From Alkalihalobacillus bogoriensis ATCC BAA-922 (GTDB taxonomy: Bacteria > Bacillota > Bacilli > Bacillales > Bacillaceae_F), in NCBI RefSeq assembly GCF_000621445.1, contig NZ_JHYI01000026.1:1-64000 (forward strand): a DNA stretch of 64,000 nt. Direction: 5' to 3'. Position numbers and translations under genes: made by a program. A model generated the notes under the pieces. That model was not told the DNA's origin, did no database searches, and worked only from the letters and a program-made list of their open reading frames with translations. This document shows, in pieces, positions 47,512-57,232 of the stretch (the first letter of the stretch is position 1; each line of letters starts with the position of its first letter).

Positions 47512-47542
47512 TTGAAAGTGACGTTACGTCATCCCTTATACT
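47512..47542 (+). promoter_or_regulatory. MerR-type promoter: 19-bp spacer with palindromic operator
   Basis: TTGAAA (47512-47517), 19-bp spacer, TATACT (47537-47542). The spacer carries the perfect palindrome TGACGTTACGTCA (47519-47531). Over-long spacers with an operator inside are the known hallmark of MerR-family activated promoters. It drives the CPBP protease gene. No MerR gene is in the window. Confidence 0.65.
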
Positions 47543-47575
47543 ATATTTATAGACAATTTCTTAAGGGGGATTTCG

Positions 47576-48274
47576 ATGGGTAATGATTTAATAGGTAAAC
47601 CAATCAAATGGTGTTGGAAAGATGTTTTTAAGTTGCTGTTAATTACCTTCCTATTTGTTCCGTTTTTTTTAGAATTTTTGATGCATGATTTTTTGTATAG
47701 TCTTTTTCAGAATAGCTTATATTCAGGCACTTTAACTGGATTCGTTATGGCAATCGTATTTATGACATCTCTTTACTACATTATTCTAAAACCTTATCAC
47801 CTTTCATGGAAATCAGTTGGAGTAAGGCGATTTTCAAATCAGTATTGGAAGTGGATTATTGTATGGCTGTGTCTCTTAATTATTATGAGTGTTGTCATTT
47901 TAATAATAATGGAGCTATTACACATTAGTTGGGAAAATGGAAAAACTGAATCATTACAAAAAAATATAACTTGGTTTACTCTTCTGATTGGATTTGTGTC
48001 TGCTGTAATCATTTCACCTATTTATGAAGAGATTTTTTATCGAGGTTTTTTATACAAATGGTTTCGTGGAAAATGGGGAATAGCTGCAGGTATGGTAATA
48101 AGTTCTTTTATTTTTATGCTCGTTCATATCCCGACTTACAATACTTTACCTGTAAACTTTATTTCTGGCCTAGTGTTTGCATGGACATATGAAAAAACAG
48201 GATCAATTCTCCCTGCTATCATTATCCATAGCACATTTAATGGGTTGGCTCTTATTTTAACAGTAACAGCTTAA
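47576..48274 (+). CDS. CPBP-family intramembrane metalloprotease
   Basis: 232 aa with six or seven membrane helices. Motifs EEIFYRGFLYKWF (EExxxR), FMLVHIPTYN and the distal IIHSTFNGLAL are intact. Family members in Bacillota process or protect against peptides (bacteriocin self-immunity among others). Paralogue, at low similarity, of ydiL at 24.2 kb. A MerR-type promoter precedes it. Confidence 0.88.
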   Translation: MGNDLIGKPIKWCWKDVFKLLLITFLFVPFFLEFLMHDFLYSLFQNSLYSGTLTGFVMAIVFMTSLYYIILKPYHLSWKSVGVRRFSNQYWKWIIVWLCLLIIMSVVILIIMELLHISWENGKTESLQKNITWFTLLIGFVSAVIISPIYEEIFYRGFLYKWFRGKWGIAAGMVISSFIFMLVHIPTYNTLPVNFISGLVFAWTYEKTGSILPAIIIHSTFNGLALILTVTA

Positions 48275-48410
48275 CAATGGAGGGAAATGTTCTGTTCAAT
48301 GGTTTAAACCTAGTATCCTAGTTGTGTAAGATGAATATTATCTAATTATTCTTCAGTCAATTTGCAGTAACGTCTTTGGACGATTACACTAGTATTGATA
48401 ACTATATCTT

Positions 48411-48454
48411 TTAAGCTGAACATTAGTTTATCGAACTTTTGTGCGGCTTTTTTG
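48411..48454 (+). terminator. Terminator-like hairpin (family C, copy 5)
   Basis: AAGCTGAACATTAGTTTATCGAACTTTTGTGCGGC-type structure (interrupted stem) followed by six T residues, 140 bp behind the CPBP gene. It shares the TTAGTTT and AACTTTTG core with the other family C hairpins but lacks the TGCTAAC part. Confidence 0.55.
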
Positions 48455-48575
48455 AAGTGGATAATCCACATCGTTTAAAAATGATTATAGCCTTAAATTT
48501 GATTACTCCGGTATGGGACAATAGTGGTATAATGTACGAATCAAACTGTGAATAGATTGTTAGAGGTGGTCGACA

Positions 48576-49565
48576 TTGAAGGTAACGATTAAAGATATTG
48601 CTACTATTTGTGGAGTTTCAGCTGGAACTGTGGACAGGGCACTCAATAACAGAAAAGGCATTAGTGAGAAAACGAAAAAAAAGATTTTAAAAGTAGCTAA
48701 AGAGATGCAATATCAACCCGATTATACAGCCAGAAGTTTAGTCATGGGAAAAACTATGACGATTGGAGTTGTCTTATTCGATTTATATAACCGCTCCTTT
48801 GCACAATTACTAAATGCGATTGAGTTAAAAGCGAGAGAGTTAGGTTATTTTGTTTATATTACATTGTCGGATAAGAAACCAGAAAGTGAAATGAATTGTA
48901 TTGATTACTTAGCTAATCGAAAAGTGGATGGAATTATTTTGTTTACAGTAAATAAGGGTGAGCAATTTGAATCATATTTAAGTAAGTTGGATATTCCTAT
49001 CATTACAATTTTTAATTATATTTCAAAAGAATGGGAATACATAGGGATTCGAGAGCGACAGGCAATGACGGAAGCCGTAGACTATATCGTAGAAAAGGGC
49101 TATAAAAAATTTATTTATATTAGTCCACCTCTTGCTTTCTTAGGAAAAACGAATATTTATACGCAAGAAGAACGACTTAATGGGTTTTATGAAGGATTAA
49201 AAAGGAACGACATTATTTCTAAACCGCTCATTGTAAAAAATAATGATTATATTCAGGAGTTAGAGAATATAACTTTTAGTAACGAGGAGAAAACGGCCAT
49301 TGTCTGTTCGACTGATCTTTATGCTTTAGAAGTAATGAATTATCTAAAAAAAGAAGGTATCAATATACCAGAACAGGTAGGAATTATGGGTTTTGATGAT
49401 ATTGATATGTTAAAATACATTACACCAAGACTAACGACAGTTAAATACCCAATTGATGACATAGGTAAAAGTGCTGTAGAAAGTATAATTAACAAAATAA
49501 ATCATGGGGAATATGTCTCAACTCCTTTGCTTGATTATGAAATTATTAAAGGGGAGTCCATTTAG
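48576..49565 (+). CDS. LacI-family transcriptional regulator
   Basis: 329 aa from TTG 48576 (AGAGGTGG ahead). N-terminal helix-turn-helix TIKDIATICGVSAGTVDRALNN and hinge helix YQPDYTARSLV, then a periplasmic-binding-protein-like effector domain ending GIMGFDDIDMLKYITPRLTTV. It precedes, on the same strand, the arabinose-type importer and arabinofuranosidases, so it most likely controls them in response to an arabino-sugar. Two identical palindromes lie in the gap behind it. Confidence 0.9.
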   Translation: MKVTIKDIATICGVSAGTVDRALNNRKGISEKTKKKILKVAKEMQYQPDYTARSLVMGKTMTIGVVLFDLYNRSFAQLLNAIELKARELGYFVYITLSDKKPESEMNCIDYLANRKVDGIILFTVNKGEQFESYLSKLDIPIITIFNYISKEWEYIGIRERQAMTEAVDYIVEKGYKKFIYISPPLAFLGKTNIYTQEERLNGFYEGLKRNDIISKPLIVKNNDYIQELENITFSNEEKTAIVCSTDLYALEVMNYLKKEGINIPEQVGIMGFDDIDMLKYITPRLTTVKYPIDDIGKSAVESIINKINHGEYVSTPLLDYEIIKGESI

Positions 49566-49593
49566 GATTTCTCTGAAAATTTTAAAAAATAAG

Positions 49594-49622
49594 TTGACGG
49601 TCCTTGACAACGGTGATAATAT
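49594..49622 (+). promoter_or_regulatory. Candidate promoter of the arabinan operon
   Basis: TTGACG (49594), 17-bp spacer, TAATAT (49617). It lies 28 bp behind the LacI stop codon and ahead of the cre site and both operators. Transcription from here gives a leader of almost 400 nt. I cannot exclude another promoter nearer the gene. Confidence 0.5.
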
Positions 49623-49733
49623 GGGTTTGTATTCAGGACACAAAATATAAAAATTTGTTTATTTGGAAGTTAAATGAAATTGCGTTGGTTTATCTTAATT
49701 GGTTGTAAACATATATTAAAATTCACAAGAGAT

Positions 49734-49748
49734 ATGTAAGCGTTTTCT
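49734..49748 (+). promoter_or_regulatory. cre site (CcpA)
   Basis: ATGTAAGCGTTTTCT fits the catabolite-response consensus WTGNAANCGNWNNCW at every fixed position. CcpA bound here would repress arabinan use when glucose is present. Confidence 0.75.
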
Positions 49749-49854
49749 TTTGTGTTGATGTTCCTCATGGATAACTTGGAAGTGTACAAATAAAGGGGTG
49801 AGATGCAACGATTGAATTGAAAAATTAGATGGACATTTATTTTTTACATTCTTA

Positions 49855-49939
49855 TCGTGTACGTACACGAAAATCGGTTTTAATCAAAAACTAATAGGAA
49901 CAAGTTGTATTCCTTTTGTTGTTTTCGTGTACGTACACG
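49855..49939 (+). promoter_or_regulatory. Pair of palindromic operators, AraR/LacI-like
   Basis: TCGTGTACGTACACGA (49855-49870) and a second identical 14-bp core CGTGTACGTACACG (49926-49939), centres about 70 bp apart. The inner TGTACGTACA equals the core of known AraR operators of B. subtilis. The spacing would allow looping by a dimer of dimers. Binding protein not proven: the LacI-type regulator upstream or an AraR elsewhere. Confidence 0.75.
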
Positions 49940-50022
49940 GTTTTTATCGGAGGTAAAGTTTGTTTCCCTGTTATAAGTAAAAACATAGTTTTTCCAAAAG
50001 ATAATTTATGGAGGGGGTTCCT

Positions 50023-50973
50023 ATGATTGAAACTAGAAAGAATTCCAAGCAAGAAGTCGTTCAAGTGAGTAACAAGAAATTTCAAGGTGTTTTTAATCTC
50101 TTAAACTCCCAAAAAGTAGTGCCATATGTCTTTATCTCACCGTTTGTTCTGTCTTTTCTACTGTTGTCCCTATACCCAGCAATCCAAGCCATCATTATGA
50201 GTTTTCAAAGAGTGTTACCTGGTGAAATCACTTTCATTGGGTTGCGAAATTACCAAAGAATATTAAATCCAACGTTTTATACAGCATTACAAAATACTAC
50301 AGTTTATATGGTTTTAACCGTTGTGATTTTAGTTTCAATACCAATGTTGTTAGCTGTCTTATTAAATTCCAAGGTTGTAAAATTTAGAATTCTATTTAGA
50401 ACATCCTTATTTCTACCAGCATTGACCTCAGTTATTGTAGCGGGAATGGTTTTCCGTTTAATGTTCGCTGAAAGTGATACGGCTGTAGCAAACCAAATCA
50501 TTAATTGGGTTGGCCTTGATTCGGTTGATTGGAGATACAATGCTTGGTCAGGGATGTTCTTAATGGTTGTTCTCGCGTCTTGGCGATGGATGGGTATTAA
50601 CATTTTGTACTTCCTAGCCGCGTTACAAAATGTACCGAAAGAATTGTATGAAGCTGCAGAGATTGATGGGGCAAATACATTACAAAAATTCTTTTATGTC
50701 ACGTTGCCATTCTTAAAGCCGGTCACGATTTTCGTGGCTACCATCTCCATTATCGGTGGTTTTAGAATGTTTGAAGAAAGCTTTGTATTCTGGACTTCCG
50801 GTTCACCAGGTAATATTGGTTTAACAATCGTTGGCTATTTATATCAAGAAGGTATTCAACAAAACGATATGGGATTTGGTGCAGCGATAGGTGTTGTATT
50901 AATGGCGATAATCTTTGTAATCAGCTTGACTCAACTGTATCTAACTGGAGCATTTAAAAGGGGGGATGAGTAA
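50023..50973 (+). CDS. Arabino-oligosaccharide ABC permease 1 (AraP-like)
   Basis: 316 aa from ATG 50023 (GAGGGGG 5-11 bp ahead); the ATG at 50008 lacks a ribosome site. Six membrane helices after a cytoplasmic stretch; EAA loop ELYEAAEIDGANTLQKFFYV. MalF-type permease. Overlaps the next gene by one base. Confidence 0.88.
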   Translation: MIETRKNSKQEVVQVSNKKFQGVFNLLNSQKVVPYVFISPFVLSFLLLSLYPAIQAIIMSFQRVLPGEITFIGLRNYQRILNPTFYTALQNTTVYMVLTVVILVSIPMLLAVLLNSKVVKFRILFRTSLFLPALTSVIVAGMVFRLMFAESDTAVANQIINWVGLDSVDWRYNAWSGMFLMVVLASWRWMGINILYFLAALQNVPKELYEAAEIDGANTLQKFFYVTLPFLKPVTIFVATISIIGGFRMFEESFVFWTSGSPGNIGLTIVGYLYQEGIQQNDMGFGAAIGVVLMAIIFVISLTQLYLTGAFKRGDE

Positions 50974-51812
50974 TGAAGCAAAAGAATAACCCTTTACTTA
51001 CTTGGTTTCTCACAATTGGGTTTGTAGTTATAGCGTTTGTAGCCTTATTTCCACTATTCACTTTAATCCTTTCTTCATTTCGACCAGCTACTGATTTGAT
51101 GAGAAACGGGATAAGTTTAGTATTTGACCCTAACACATTAACGTTAAATAATTACATCTATATTTTTAATGAGGCCGGAGTTTATTGGAAGTGGTTCGGA
51201 AATAGCGTTTGGATTTCTATGGTCATCGTAGTCTTATCTTTACTATTTTCCTCTATGGTAGGTTATGCGTTAGCGGTATATGATTTCAAAGGAAAGAACT
51301 TTTTCTTTTTACTAGTTTTAGTTATTTTAATGATTCCGTTTGAAATATTAATGCTACCTCTTTTTCAGTTGATGATTAAGCTCAAATTGGTAGATACGTA
51401 TTCAGCGGTTATCCTACCCGCAATTGTTGCACCTATTGCTGTTTTCTTCTTTAGGCAGTATGCATTAGGGCTTCCTAAAGAATTAATGGATGCGGCAAGA
51501 ATCGATGGTTGTACTGAATATGGGATATTTTTTAGGATTATGCTCCCGCTAATGGGGCCTTCATTAGCTGCAATGGCGATTTTACAAGGGTTAAACAGTT
51601 GGAATAACTTCTTGTGGCCATTAGTTGTATTACGGTCAAATGATATGTTTACACTCCCAATCGGGTTGGCGACATTGTTAACTCCATATGGAAATAATTA
51701 TGATATTTTACTTGCTGGTTCCGTAATGACGATTGTTCCGATTGTTATTTTGTTTATTTTCTTCCAGCGCTATTTTGTTGCCGGGCTAACAGTTGGCGGA
51801 GTAAAAGGGTAA
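50973..51812 (+). CDS. Arabino-oligosaccharide ABC permease 2 (AraQ-like)
   Basis: 279 aa, six membrane helices, EAA loop ELMDAARIDGCTEYGIFFRI. MalG-type permease with the C-terminal QRYFVAGLTVGGVKG. As with the ugp system there is no ATPase gene in the operon. Confidence 0.88.
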   Translation: MKQKNNPLLTWFLTIGFVVIAFVALFPLFTLILSSFRPATDLMRNGISLVFDPNTLTLNNYIYIFNEAGVYWKWFGNSVWISMVIVVLSLLFSSMVGYALAVYDFKGKNFFFLLVLVILMIPFEILMLPLFQLMIKLKLVDTYSAVILPAIVAPIAVFFFRQYALGLPKELMDAARIDGCTEYGIFFRIMLPLMGPSLAAMAILQGLNSWNNFLWPLVVLRSNDMFTLPIGLATLLTPYGNNYDILLAGSVMTIVPIVILFIFFQRYFVAGLTVGGVKG

Positions 51813-51862
51813 TAGATGACGAACCTAAAGGAAAAATCTAATTGTAAAGAGGTGGATAGGGA

Positions 51863-52495
51863 ATGGACGGATCCCAAATCGTATTATCGCTCGATCGCAT
51901 TCTCCGCTGGATTGTACAACTAGTTGCAATAAATTTATTGTGGATTTACTACACAATGTTGGGTGTATTTTTTGGAGGAGTATTTCCAGCAACAGTAGCA
52001 GCATTGGGGTTGTCCAGGAAAATAATAATGGGGGAAGCCGATGTAGAAAAAAAGAAATTATTTAAGCGGATTTACAAAGAAGAGTTCGTGCGAGCGAATT
52101 TGATGGGATGGCTCCTAACAATAATAGCAGGAATACTCTACATAAATTACTATGCAATAGCCAATTCGAGTGAAGAATTACTATTTGTTTTTCCGTTTAC
52201 CTTTTATTTTATCTTGTTTTTCTACCTCATTGTAGTTATATGGGTGTTTCCACTATTGGCTCACTATCAAACAACTTTCTTCGGGTATATTCGTAATGCA
52301 GTCATAATTGGATTGACCAAAATACACTATACTCTAGCTAGTGGGGGCGTTATCTTTCTAGTTGTTTATTTTTCGTTAGATTTTCCAGGAATCATCCCTT
52401 TTTTTTCAATCAGTGTAATGGCAATCAGTTGTATGTGGATTGCTATGCTAATTTTTGAAAATTTAGATCAAACAACTTCTTATACTAGCAAATGA
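51863..52495 (+). CDS. YesL-family (DUF624) membrane protein
   Basis: 210 aa with five membrane helices. The YesL pattern is clear: LDRILRWIVQLVAINLLW at the N-terminus, then GVFFGGVFPATVAALGLSRK. DUF624 genes typically accompany carbohydrate ABC importers in Bacillota but have no proven role. It sits between permeases and binding protein. Confidence 0.82.
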   Translation: MDGSQIVLSLDRILRWIVQLVAINLLWIYYTMLGVFFGGVFPATVAALGLSRKIIMGEADVEKKKLFKRIYKEEFVRANLMGWLLTIIAGILYINYYAIANSSEELLFVFPFTFYFILFFYLIVVIWVFPLLAHYQTTFFGYIRNAVIIGLTKIHYTLASGGVIFLVVYFSLDFPGIIPFFSISVMAISCMWIAMLIFENLDQTTSYTSK

Positions 52496-52584
52496 CAAGT
52501 GGAAATGATTGTGGGAGGTGGTGGTAGAACTGAATTTATATTGCTAGCAAATTTTTAATTTTAATAAAAAATGGGGGGATTGTA

Positions 52585-53922
52585 ATGGTAAGGAAAAGTA
52601 TATTTTGTGTCATGATTGCTATTTTGTCAGTTTTATTAGTAGCTTGTGGTGGTAGTTCTTCCTCTTCAAGTGATGCAGAAGAAACAACTGTCGTCGGTGA
52701 TGATATTGAAGGGGCTACAGAATTAACGTTTTGGACATTTGCTGGTCAACATGTTGATTTATTTGAGGATGCAGCGATTGCGTGGAATGAGGAATTCCCT
52801 GATCGACCAATTAAACTCGTTGCAGAAACTTATCCGTTTGATCAAATGCACAACAACTTATTACTTGCGTTGCAATCAGGTTCAGGAGCACCAGATTTAG
52901 CTGATATTGAAGTATCACGATTTCCTAATTACTTACAGGGGGTACCACAACTATTACCTATGAATGAACATGTGGAACCCGTTATTGATAAATTTGTTGA
53001 AGCCCGTTTTACTCTTTATTCTAAAGATGGTTCGTATTACGGGATGCCTACTCACGTAGGGGCATCTGTGATGTACTACAACACTGAAATTTTAGCTGAG
53101 GCAGGGGTCGATGTAGAATCGATAAAAACGTGGGATGACTTTGTAGAAGCTGGCAAACAAGTAGTTGAAAACACTGGGAAAAAAATGATCACAGTCGATA
53201 CAGATGATCACCTCCCTCTACAACAATTGATAAGTCAAAATGGTTCAGATTTCTTTGACAGTAATGGTAATTTAATTTTGGACGCTGAAAAAAATATTGA
53301 AGTATTACAATTTCTTCATGATTTAGTTCATGTCCATGAAATTGCTGAACTGACACCAGGTGGGCATCCACATGCAGAGGAATACTATGCTTATATGAAT
53401 GATGGAAATGTAGCTGCTCTTGCCATGCCAATCTGGTATATGGGGCGCTTTATCGATAATATGCCTGACTTGGATGGGAAAATCACGATTCAACCACTTC
53501 CAGCATGGGAAGAAGGTGGATTCCGCTCAGCGGGAATGGGAGGTACAGGTACAGTTGTTACAAACCAAACAGAGCATGAAGAACTTGCTAAAGATTTCTT
53601 AGCCTATGCAAAACTAACGGAAAGAGCAAATGAGAAGCTTTGGACTATACTTGGGTTCGACCCTCCACGTTGGGACGTATGGGATAATGACATATTCCAA
53701 GAAGACAATCCATTCTATCAATACTTTGGTGATAATATCTTTGAAGTATTATTAGATGTTCGAGATGAGATTAATTCCATTAATATTACTCCAAACACAC
53801 CTACTGTAGCTAATGAAATAACAACAAATGTGTTGAATGAAGTACTACGACAAAAATCTGATACTGCAGAAGAAGCGTTAAAGAAGGCACAGGAGGCCGT
53901 GGAATCTAACATGCAAGAATAA
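52585..53922 (+). CDS. Carbohydrate ABC transporter substrate-binding lipoprotein (AraN-like)
   Basis: 445 aa. Lipobox LLVAC (Cys near residue 21), Ser/Asp-rich tether, then a cluster B binding protein (LTFWTFAGQHVDLFEDAAIAW, SGSGAPDLADIEVSR). Unusually it follows rather than precedes its permeases. The gene after it is an arabinofuranosidase, so arabino-oligosaccharides are the likely ligand. A hairpin follows the gene. Confidence 0.86.
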   Translation: MVRKSIFCVMIAILSVLLVACGGSSSSSSDAEETTVVGDDIEGATELTFWTFAGQHVDLFEDAAIAWNEEFPDRPIKLVAETYPFDQMHNNLLLALQSGSGAPDLADIEVSRFPNYLQGVPQLLPMNEHVEPVIDKFVEARFTLYSKDGSYYGMPTHVGASVMYYNTEILAEAGVDVESIKTWDDFVEAGKQVVENTGKKMITVDTDDHLPLQQLISQNGSDFFDSNGNLILDAEKNIEVLQFLHDLVHVHEIAELTPGGHPHAEEYYAYMNDGNVAALAMPIWYMGRFIDNMPDLDGKITIQPLPAWEEGGFRSAGMGGTGTVVTNQTEHEELAKDFLAYAKLTERANEKLWTILGFDPPRWDVWDNDIFQEDNPFYQYFGDNIFEVLLDVRDEINSINITPNTPTVANEITTNVLNEVLRQKSDTAEEALKKAQEAVESNMQE

Positions 53923-53941
53923 ATATTAAGATTACTGTAAG

Positions 53942-53985
53942 TTCACTACTCCTCGTAAATCAACGATTACATGAGGAGTAGTGAA
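53942..53985 (+). other. Intercistronic hairpin behind the binding-protein gene
   Basis: TTCACTACTCCTC pairs perfectly with GAGGAGTAGTGAA (13 bp, 18-nt loop). No T-run follows, so it is more likely to protect the upstream mRNA end than to terminate. That would favour the binding protein over downstream enzymes. Confidence 0.6.
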
Positions 53986-54091
53986 ACACGTTTAACTAAA
54001 AATACATAATTATGATAAAAATGCTCTCTATGGTCCCGGTACATATACTCTATGTGTGGGGAGGATAATTCAAAAAATGAGGTGGATAGGC

Positions 54092-55576
54092 ATGAAACAA
54101 CAGGCAATTTTGAATGTAGATATCGAACAAGGAATAATAAATAAAAATATATATGGCCATTTTACAGAGCATTTAGGTAGGTGTATTTATGAAGGGATAT
54201 GGGTAGGGGAAGATTCACCAATCCCAAATACTAAGGGAATTCGTAATGATGTGATTGAAGCTTTAAAAAAACTTAATATCCCTGTTCTTCGTTGGCCGGG
54301 TGGTTGTTTTGCTGATGAATATCACTGGAAGGATGGAGTTGGACCAAGAGAAAAGCGAAAACGCATGGTAAACACTCACTGGGGTGGAGTGATTGAAAAC
54401 AACCATTTTGGTACCCATGAATTCATGTTGCTTTGTGAAATCCTTGAATGTGAGCCTTATATTTGTGGAAACGTTGGAAGTGGAACTGTTCAAGAGATGG
54501 CAGAATGGGTAGAGTATATGACATTTGATGGTGAATCACCAATGGCAAATTGGCGAAAAGAGAATGGTCAAGAAAAGCCATGGAAATTACCGTATTTTGG
54601 TGTTGGGAATGAGAATTGGGGCTGTGGGGGGAATATGCGTCCAGAATACTATTCAGATCTCTATCGCAACTATCAAACTTATGTTCGTAACTATAATGGG
54701 AACAAGATTTATAAGATTGCAGGTGGCGCTAGTGGTGATGATTATAATTGGACAGAAGTGTTAATGCGAGAGTCTGCTCATCATATGGATGGTTTAAGTC
54801 TACACCATTATACAATACCAGGTGAATGGAATGAAAAAGGTGCTGCTACAGGCTTTCCAGAACATGAGTGGTTTGTAACGATGAAAAAAGCGTTATTTAT
54901 GGAAACGTTAATACGAAATCACGGAACAATTATGGATAAATATGACCCAAAAAAGCGAGTTGGAATGATTATCGATGAGTGGGGAACGTGGTTAGACCCT
55001 GAGCCAGGTACGAATCCAGGTTTCTTGTATCAGCAAAATAGCATTAGAGATGCTGTTGTTGCCGCTCTTCATTTTCATATATTCCATGAACATTGTGACC
55101 GTGTTCAAATGGCAAATATAGCTCAAACGGTGAATGTTCTTCAAGCCATGATATTAACTGAGGGTGCAAATATGGTTATGACTCCTACGTACCACATATT
55201 TGAAATGTACAAGGTTCACCAAGGTGCACAAAAGATTGCGAGTGTGATTAATTCAAACAATTATGAATTTAAAGGAGAAAGTTTGCCTCAAATTAGCCTC
55301 ACCGCATCAAAAAATGAAGATGGAACTGTGCATGTAGGCATTTGTAATATCGACCACAATAATGAAGCAGAACTGAAGATGGATATACGAGGTTTGGCAG
55401 TAGAGAATGCAAAGATTGAAGGTAGAATTTTAACTGCAACTACGATCGATGCTCATAATTCATTTGAAGAGAGTCATAAGGTGAGCCCTAAAGAATTTAC
55501 TGAATTTTGTATTGGGGAAAAAGGGTTAGACGTAATATTACCTCCAATGTCAGTAGTCGTTTTGTCAATTATATAA
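54092..55576 (+). CDS. abfA: Alpha-L-arabinofuranosidase, GH51
   Basis: 494 aa from ATG 54092 (GAGGTGG ahead). GH51 catalytic residues: acid/base Glu174 in [11 protein letters not shown] and nucleophile Glu296 in IIDEWGTW. The N-terminal [17 protein letters not shown] and [16 protein letters not shown] are also diagnostic. It has no signal peptide, so it cleaves arabinose from imported arabino-oligosaccharides in the cytosol. Length is typical. Confidence 0.95.
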   Translation: MKQQAILNVDIEQGIINKNIYGHFTEHLGRCIYEGIWVGEDSPIPNTKGIRNDVIEALKKLNIPVLRWPGGCFADEYHWKDGVGPREKRKRMVNTHWGGVIENNHFGTHEFMLLCEILECEPYICGNVGSGTVQEMAEWVEYMTFDGESPMANWRKENGQEKPWKLPYFGVGNENWGCGGNMRPEYYSDLYRNYQTYVRNYNGNKIYKIAGGASGDDYNWTEVLMRESAHHMDGLSLHHYTIPGEWNEKGAATGFPEHEWFVTMKKALFMETLIRNHGTIMDKYDPKKRVGMIIDEWGTWLDPEPGTNPGFLYQQNSIRDAVVAALHFHIFHEHCDRVQMANIAQTVNVLQAMILTEGANMVMTPTYHIFEMYKVHQGAQKIASVINSNNYEFKGESLPQISLTASKNEDGTVHVGICNIDHNNEAELKMDIRGLAVENAKIEGRILTATTIDAHNSFEESHKVSPKEFTEFCIGEKGLDVILPPMSVVVLSII

Positions 55577-55677
55577 TTAGATCAATTGAAGAACAGTGTT
55601 TAATCTAAGCATTATCAATGGAGACCTAGAGTAGTATGAACGTACGCGATTAAATAATATTGAGGGTGAACAGTAAA

Positions 55678-57087
55678 ATGAAAAAACAAGGCCTAAATCC
55701 TTACCTTCCATCTTGGGAGTATATACCAGATGGTGAGCCGTATGTGTTCAATAATAGAGTCTACGTTTATGGTTCTCATGATCGTTTTAATGGTCATGCA
55801 TATTGCTTAAATGATTATGTGTGTTGGTCTGCTCCAGAAGATGATTTGGCTGACTGGAAATATGAAGGTGTAATTTATAGAAAAACAGATGACCCAATAA
55901 ACAAAAACGGAACTATGTGTTTGTATGCTCCTGATGTCACCGTTGGACCAGATGGTAGATATTATTTGTATTATGTTCTAGACAAAGTTCCGATTGTATC
56001 GTTAGCTGTCTGTGACACACCAGCAGGAAAGTATGAATTCTATGGCTATGTAATATATCCCGACGGTACTCGACTAGGAGAAAGAGAAGGAGACCAACCA
56101 CAGTTTGATCCTGGTGTCTTGACTGAAGGAGAAAAAACTTATCTTTATACTGGTTTCTGTCCTAAAGGTGACAAGTCGAGAAAAGGGGCTATGGCAACGA
56201 TTCTTGGACCCGATATGCTTACGGTTTTAGAAGAACCAGTATTCATTGCTCCTAGTGAACCGTATAGTGAGGGGAGCAGTTTCAAAAACCATGAATTTTT
56301 TGAAGCCCCTTCTATGAGGAAGGTAGGGGATACCTATTATTTTATTTATTCGTCTATCGTATTCCATGAATTATGTTATGCTACCAGTACAAATCCGACA
56401 AAAGGTTTTGAATATAAGGGTGTGATTGTAAGCAATAATGACCTCCATATTGATTCTTATAAACCCGCAGATAAACCTATGTTTTATGGTGGGAACAACC
56501 ATGGTAGTATCGTCGAAGTGAATAAAAAGTGGTTTGTATTTTACCATAGACACACTAATGGATCTAATTTCAGCCGACAAGGGTGTATGGAAGAAATTGA
56601 AATCGATAACGATGGAACTATTCCGCAAGTAGAGATGACTTCATGTGGTCCAAATAGAGGAGCGTTAGTTGGTCGTGGAGAGTATCCAGCCTATTTGGCT
56701 TGTAATCTGTTTTACCGTGAAGAGGAAAAATATACAGGTGATTTATGGATGGATAGCCAATTTCCGAAGATAACGCAGGATGGCAAAGATGGAGATATGG
56801 AAGTTGGTTATATTACAAACATGCTAGATTCCGCTACTGCTGGATTTAAGTATTTTGACTGTACAGGTGTAAAAAGTATAAATATTAAAGTTAGAGGGTA
56901 TTGTAGGGGAGCATTTGAAGTGAAAACATCGTGGGATGGTGTAGCGCTTGCTACAATACCGGTTGATTTTACTAATGTATGGACAGAATATGTAGCAGAC
57001 ATAAGTATACCAGATGGGGTTCAGTCATTGTACTTTACTTACACAGGAAGTGGTAGAGCTAGTCTAGCTTCCTTTACTCTCAATTGA
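55678..57087 (+). CDS. GH43 family glycosidase (arabinanase / arabinofuranosidase type)
   Basis: 469 aa from ATG 55678 (GAGGGTG 8 bp ahead). A five-blade GH43 domain with NNRVYVYGSHDRFNGHAY, LYAPDVTVGPDGRYYLYY (second catalytic Asp) and FFEAPSMRKVGDTYYFIYS (catalytic Glu). A C-terminal domain from about residue 350 looks like a CBM6-type beta sandwich. No signal peptide, so cytosolic. It would complete degradation of imported arabinan fragments together with the GH51 enzyme. Confidence 0.9.
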   Translation: MKKQGLNPYLPSWEYIPDGEPYVFNNRVYVYGSHDRFNGHAYCLNDYVCWSAPEDDLADWKYEGVIYRKTDDPINKNGTMCLYAPDVTVGPDGRYYLYYVLDKVPIVSLAVCDTPAGKYEFYGYVIYPDGTRLGEREGDQPQFDPGVLTEGEKTYLYTGFCPKGDKSRKGAMATILGPDMLTVLEEPVFIAPSEPYSEGSSFKNHEFFEAPSMRKVGDTYYFIYSSIVFHELCYATSTNPTKGFEYKGVIVSNNDLHIDSYKPADKPMFYGGNNHGSIVEVNKKWFVFYHRHTNGSNFSRQGCMEEIEIDNDGTIPQVEMTSCGPNRGALVGRGEYPAYLACNLFYREEEKYTGDLWMDSQFPKITQDGKDGDMEVGYITNMLDSATAGFKYFDCTGVKSINIKVRGYCRGAFEVKTSWDGVALATIPVDFTNVWTEYVADISIPDGVQSLYFTYTGSGRASLASFTLN

Positions 57088-57186
57088 GAATTCTTACTAC
57101 TTCAATAGTAGATTTCCGCCTTGGTCGATAATAAGGTTAGTGATATTTACGTAAAAAAGCAATTCGATCTTTGCCTCACTAGGGCT

Positions 57187-57232
57187 AAAAAGGACTTGCC
57201 AGTTCTAAGGAACATGTGCAAGCCCTTTTTTG
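57187..57232 (+). terminator. Terminator of the arabinan operon
   Basis: AAAAAGGACTTGC pairs with GCAAGCCCTTTTTT (one mismatch) with an inner GTTC/GGAAC helix, 100 bp behind the GH43 gene. Confidence 0.85.
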
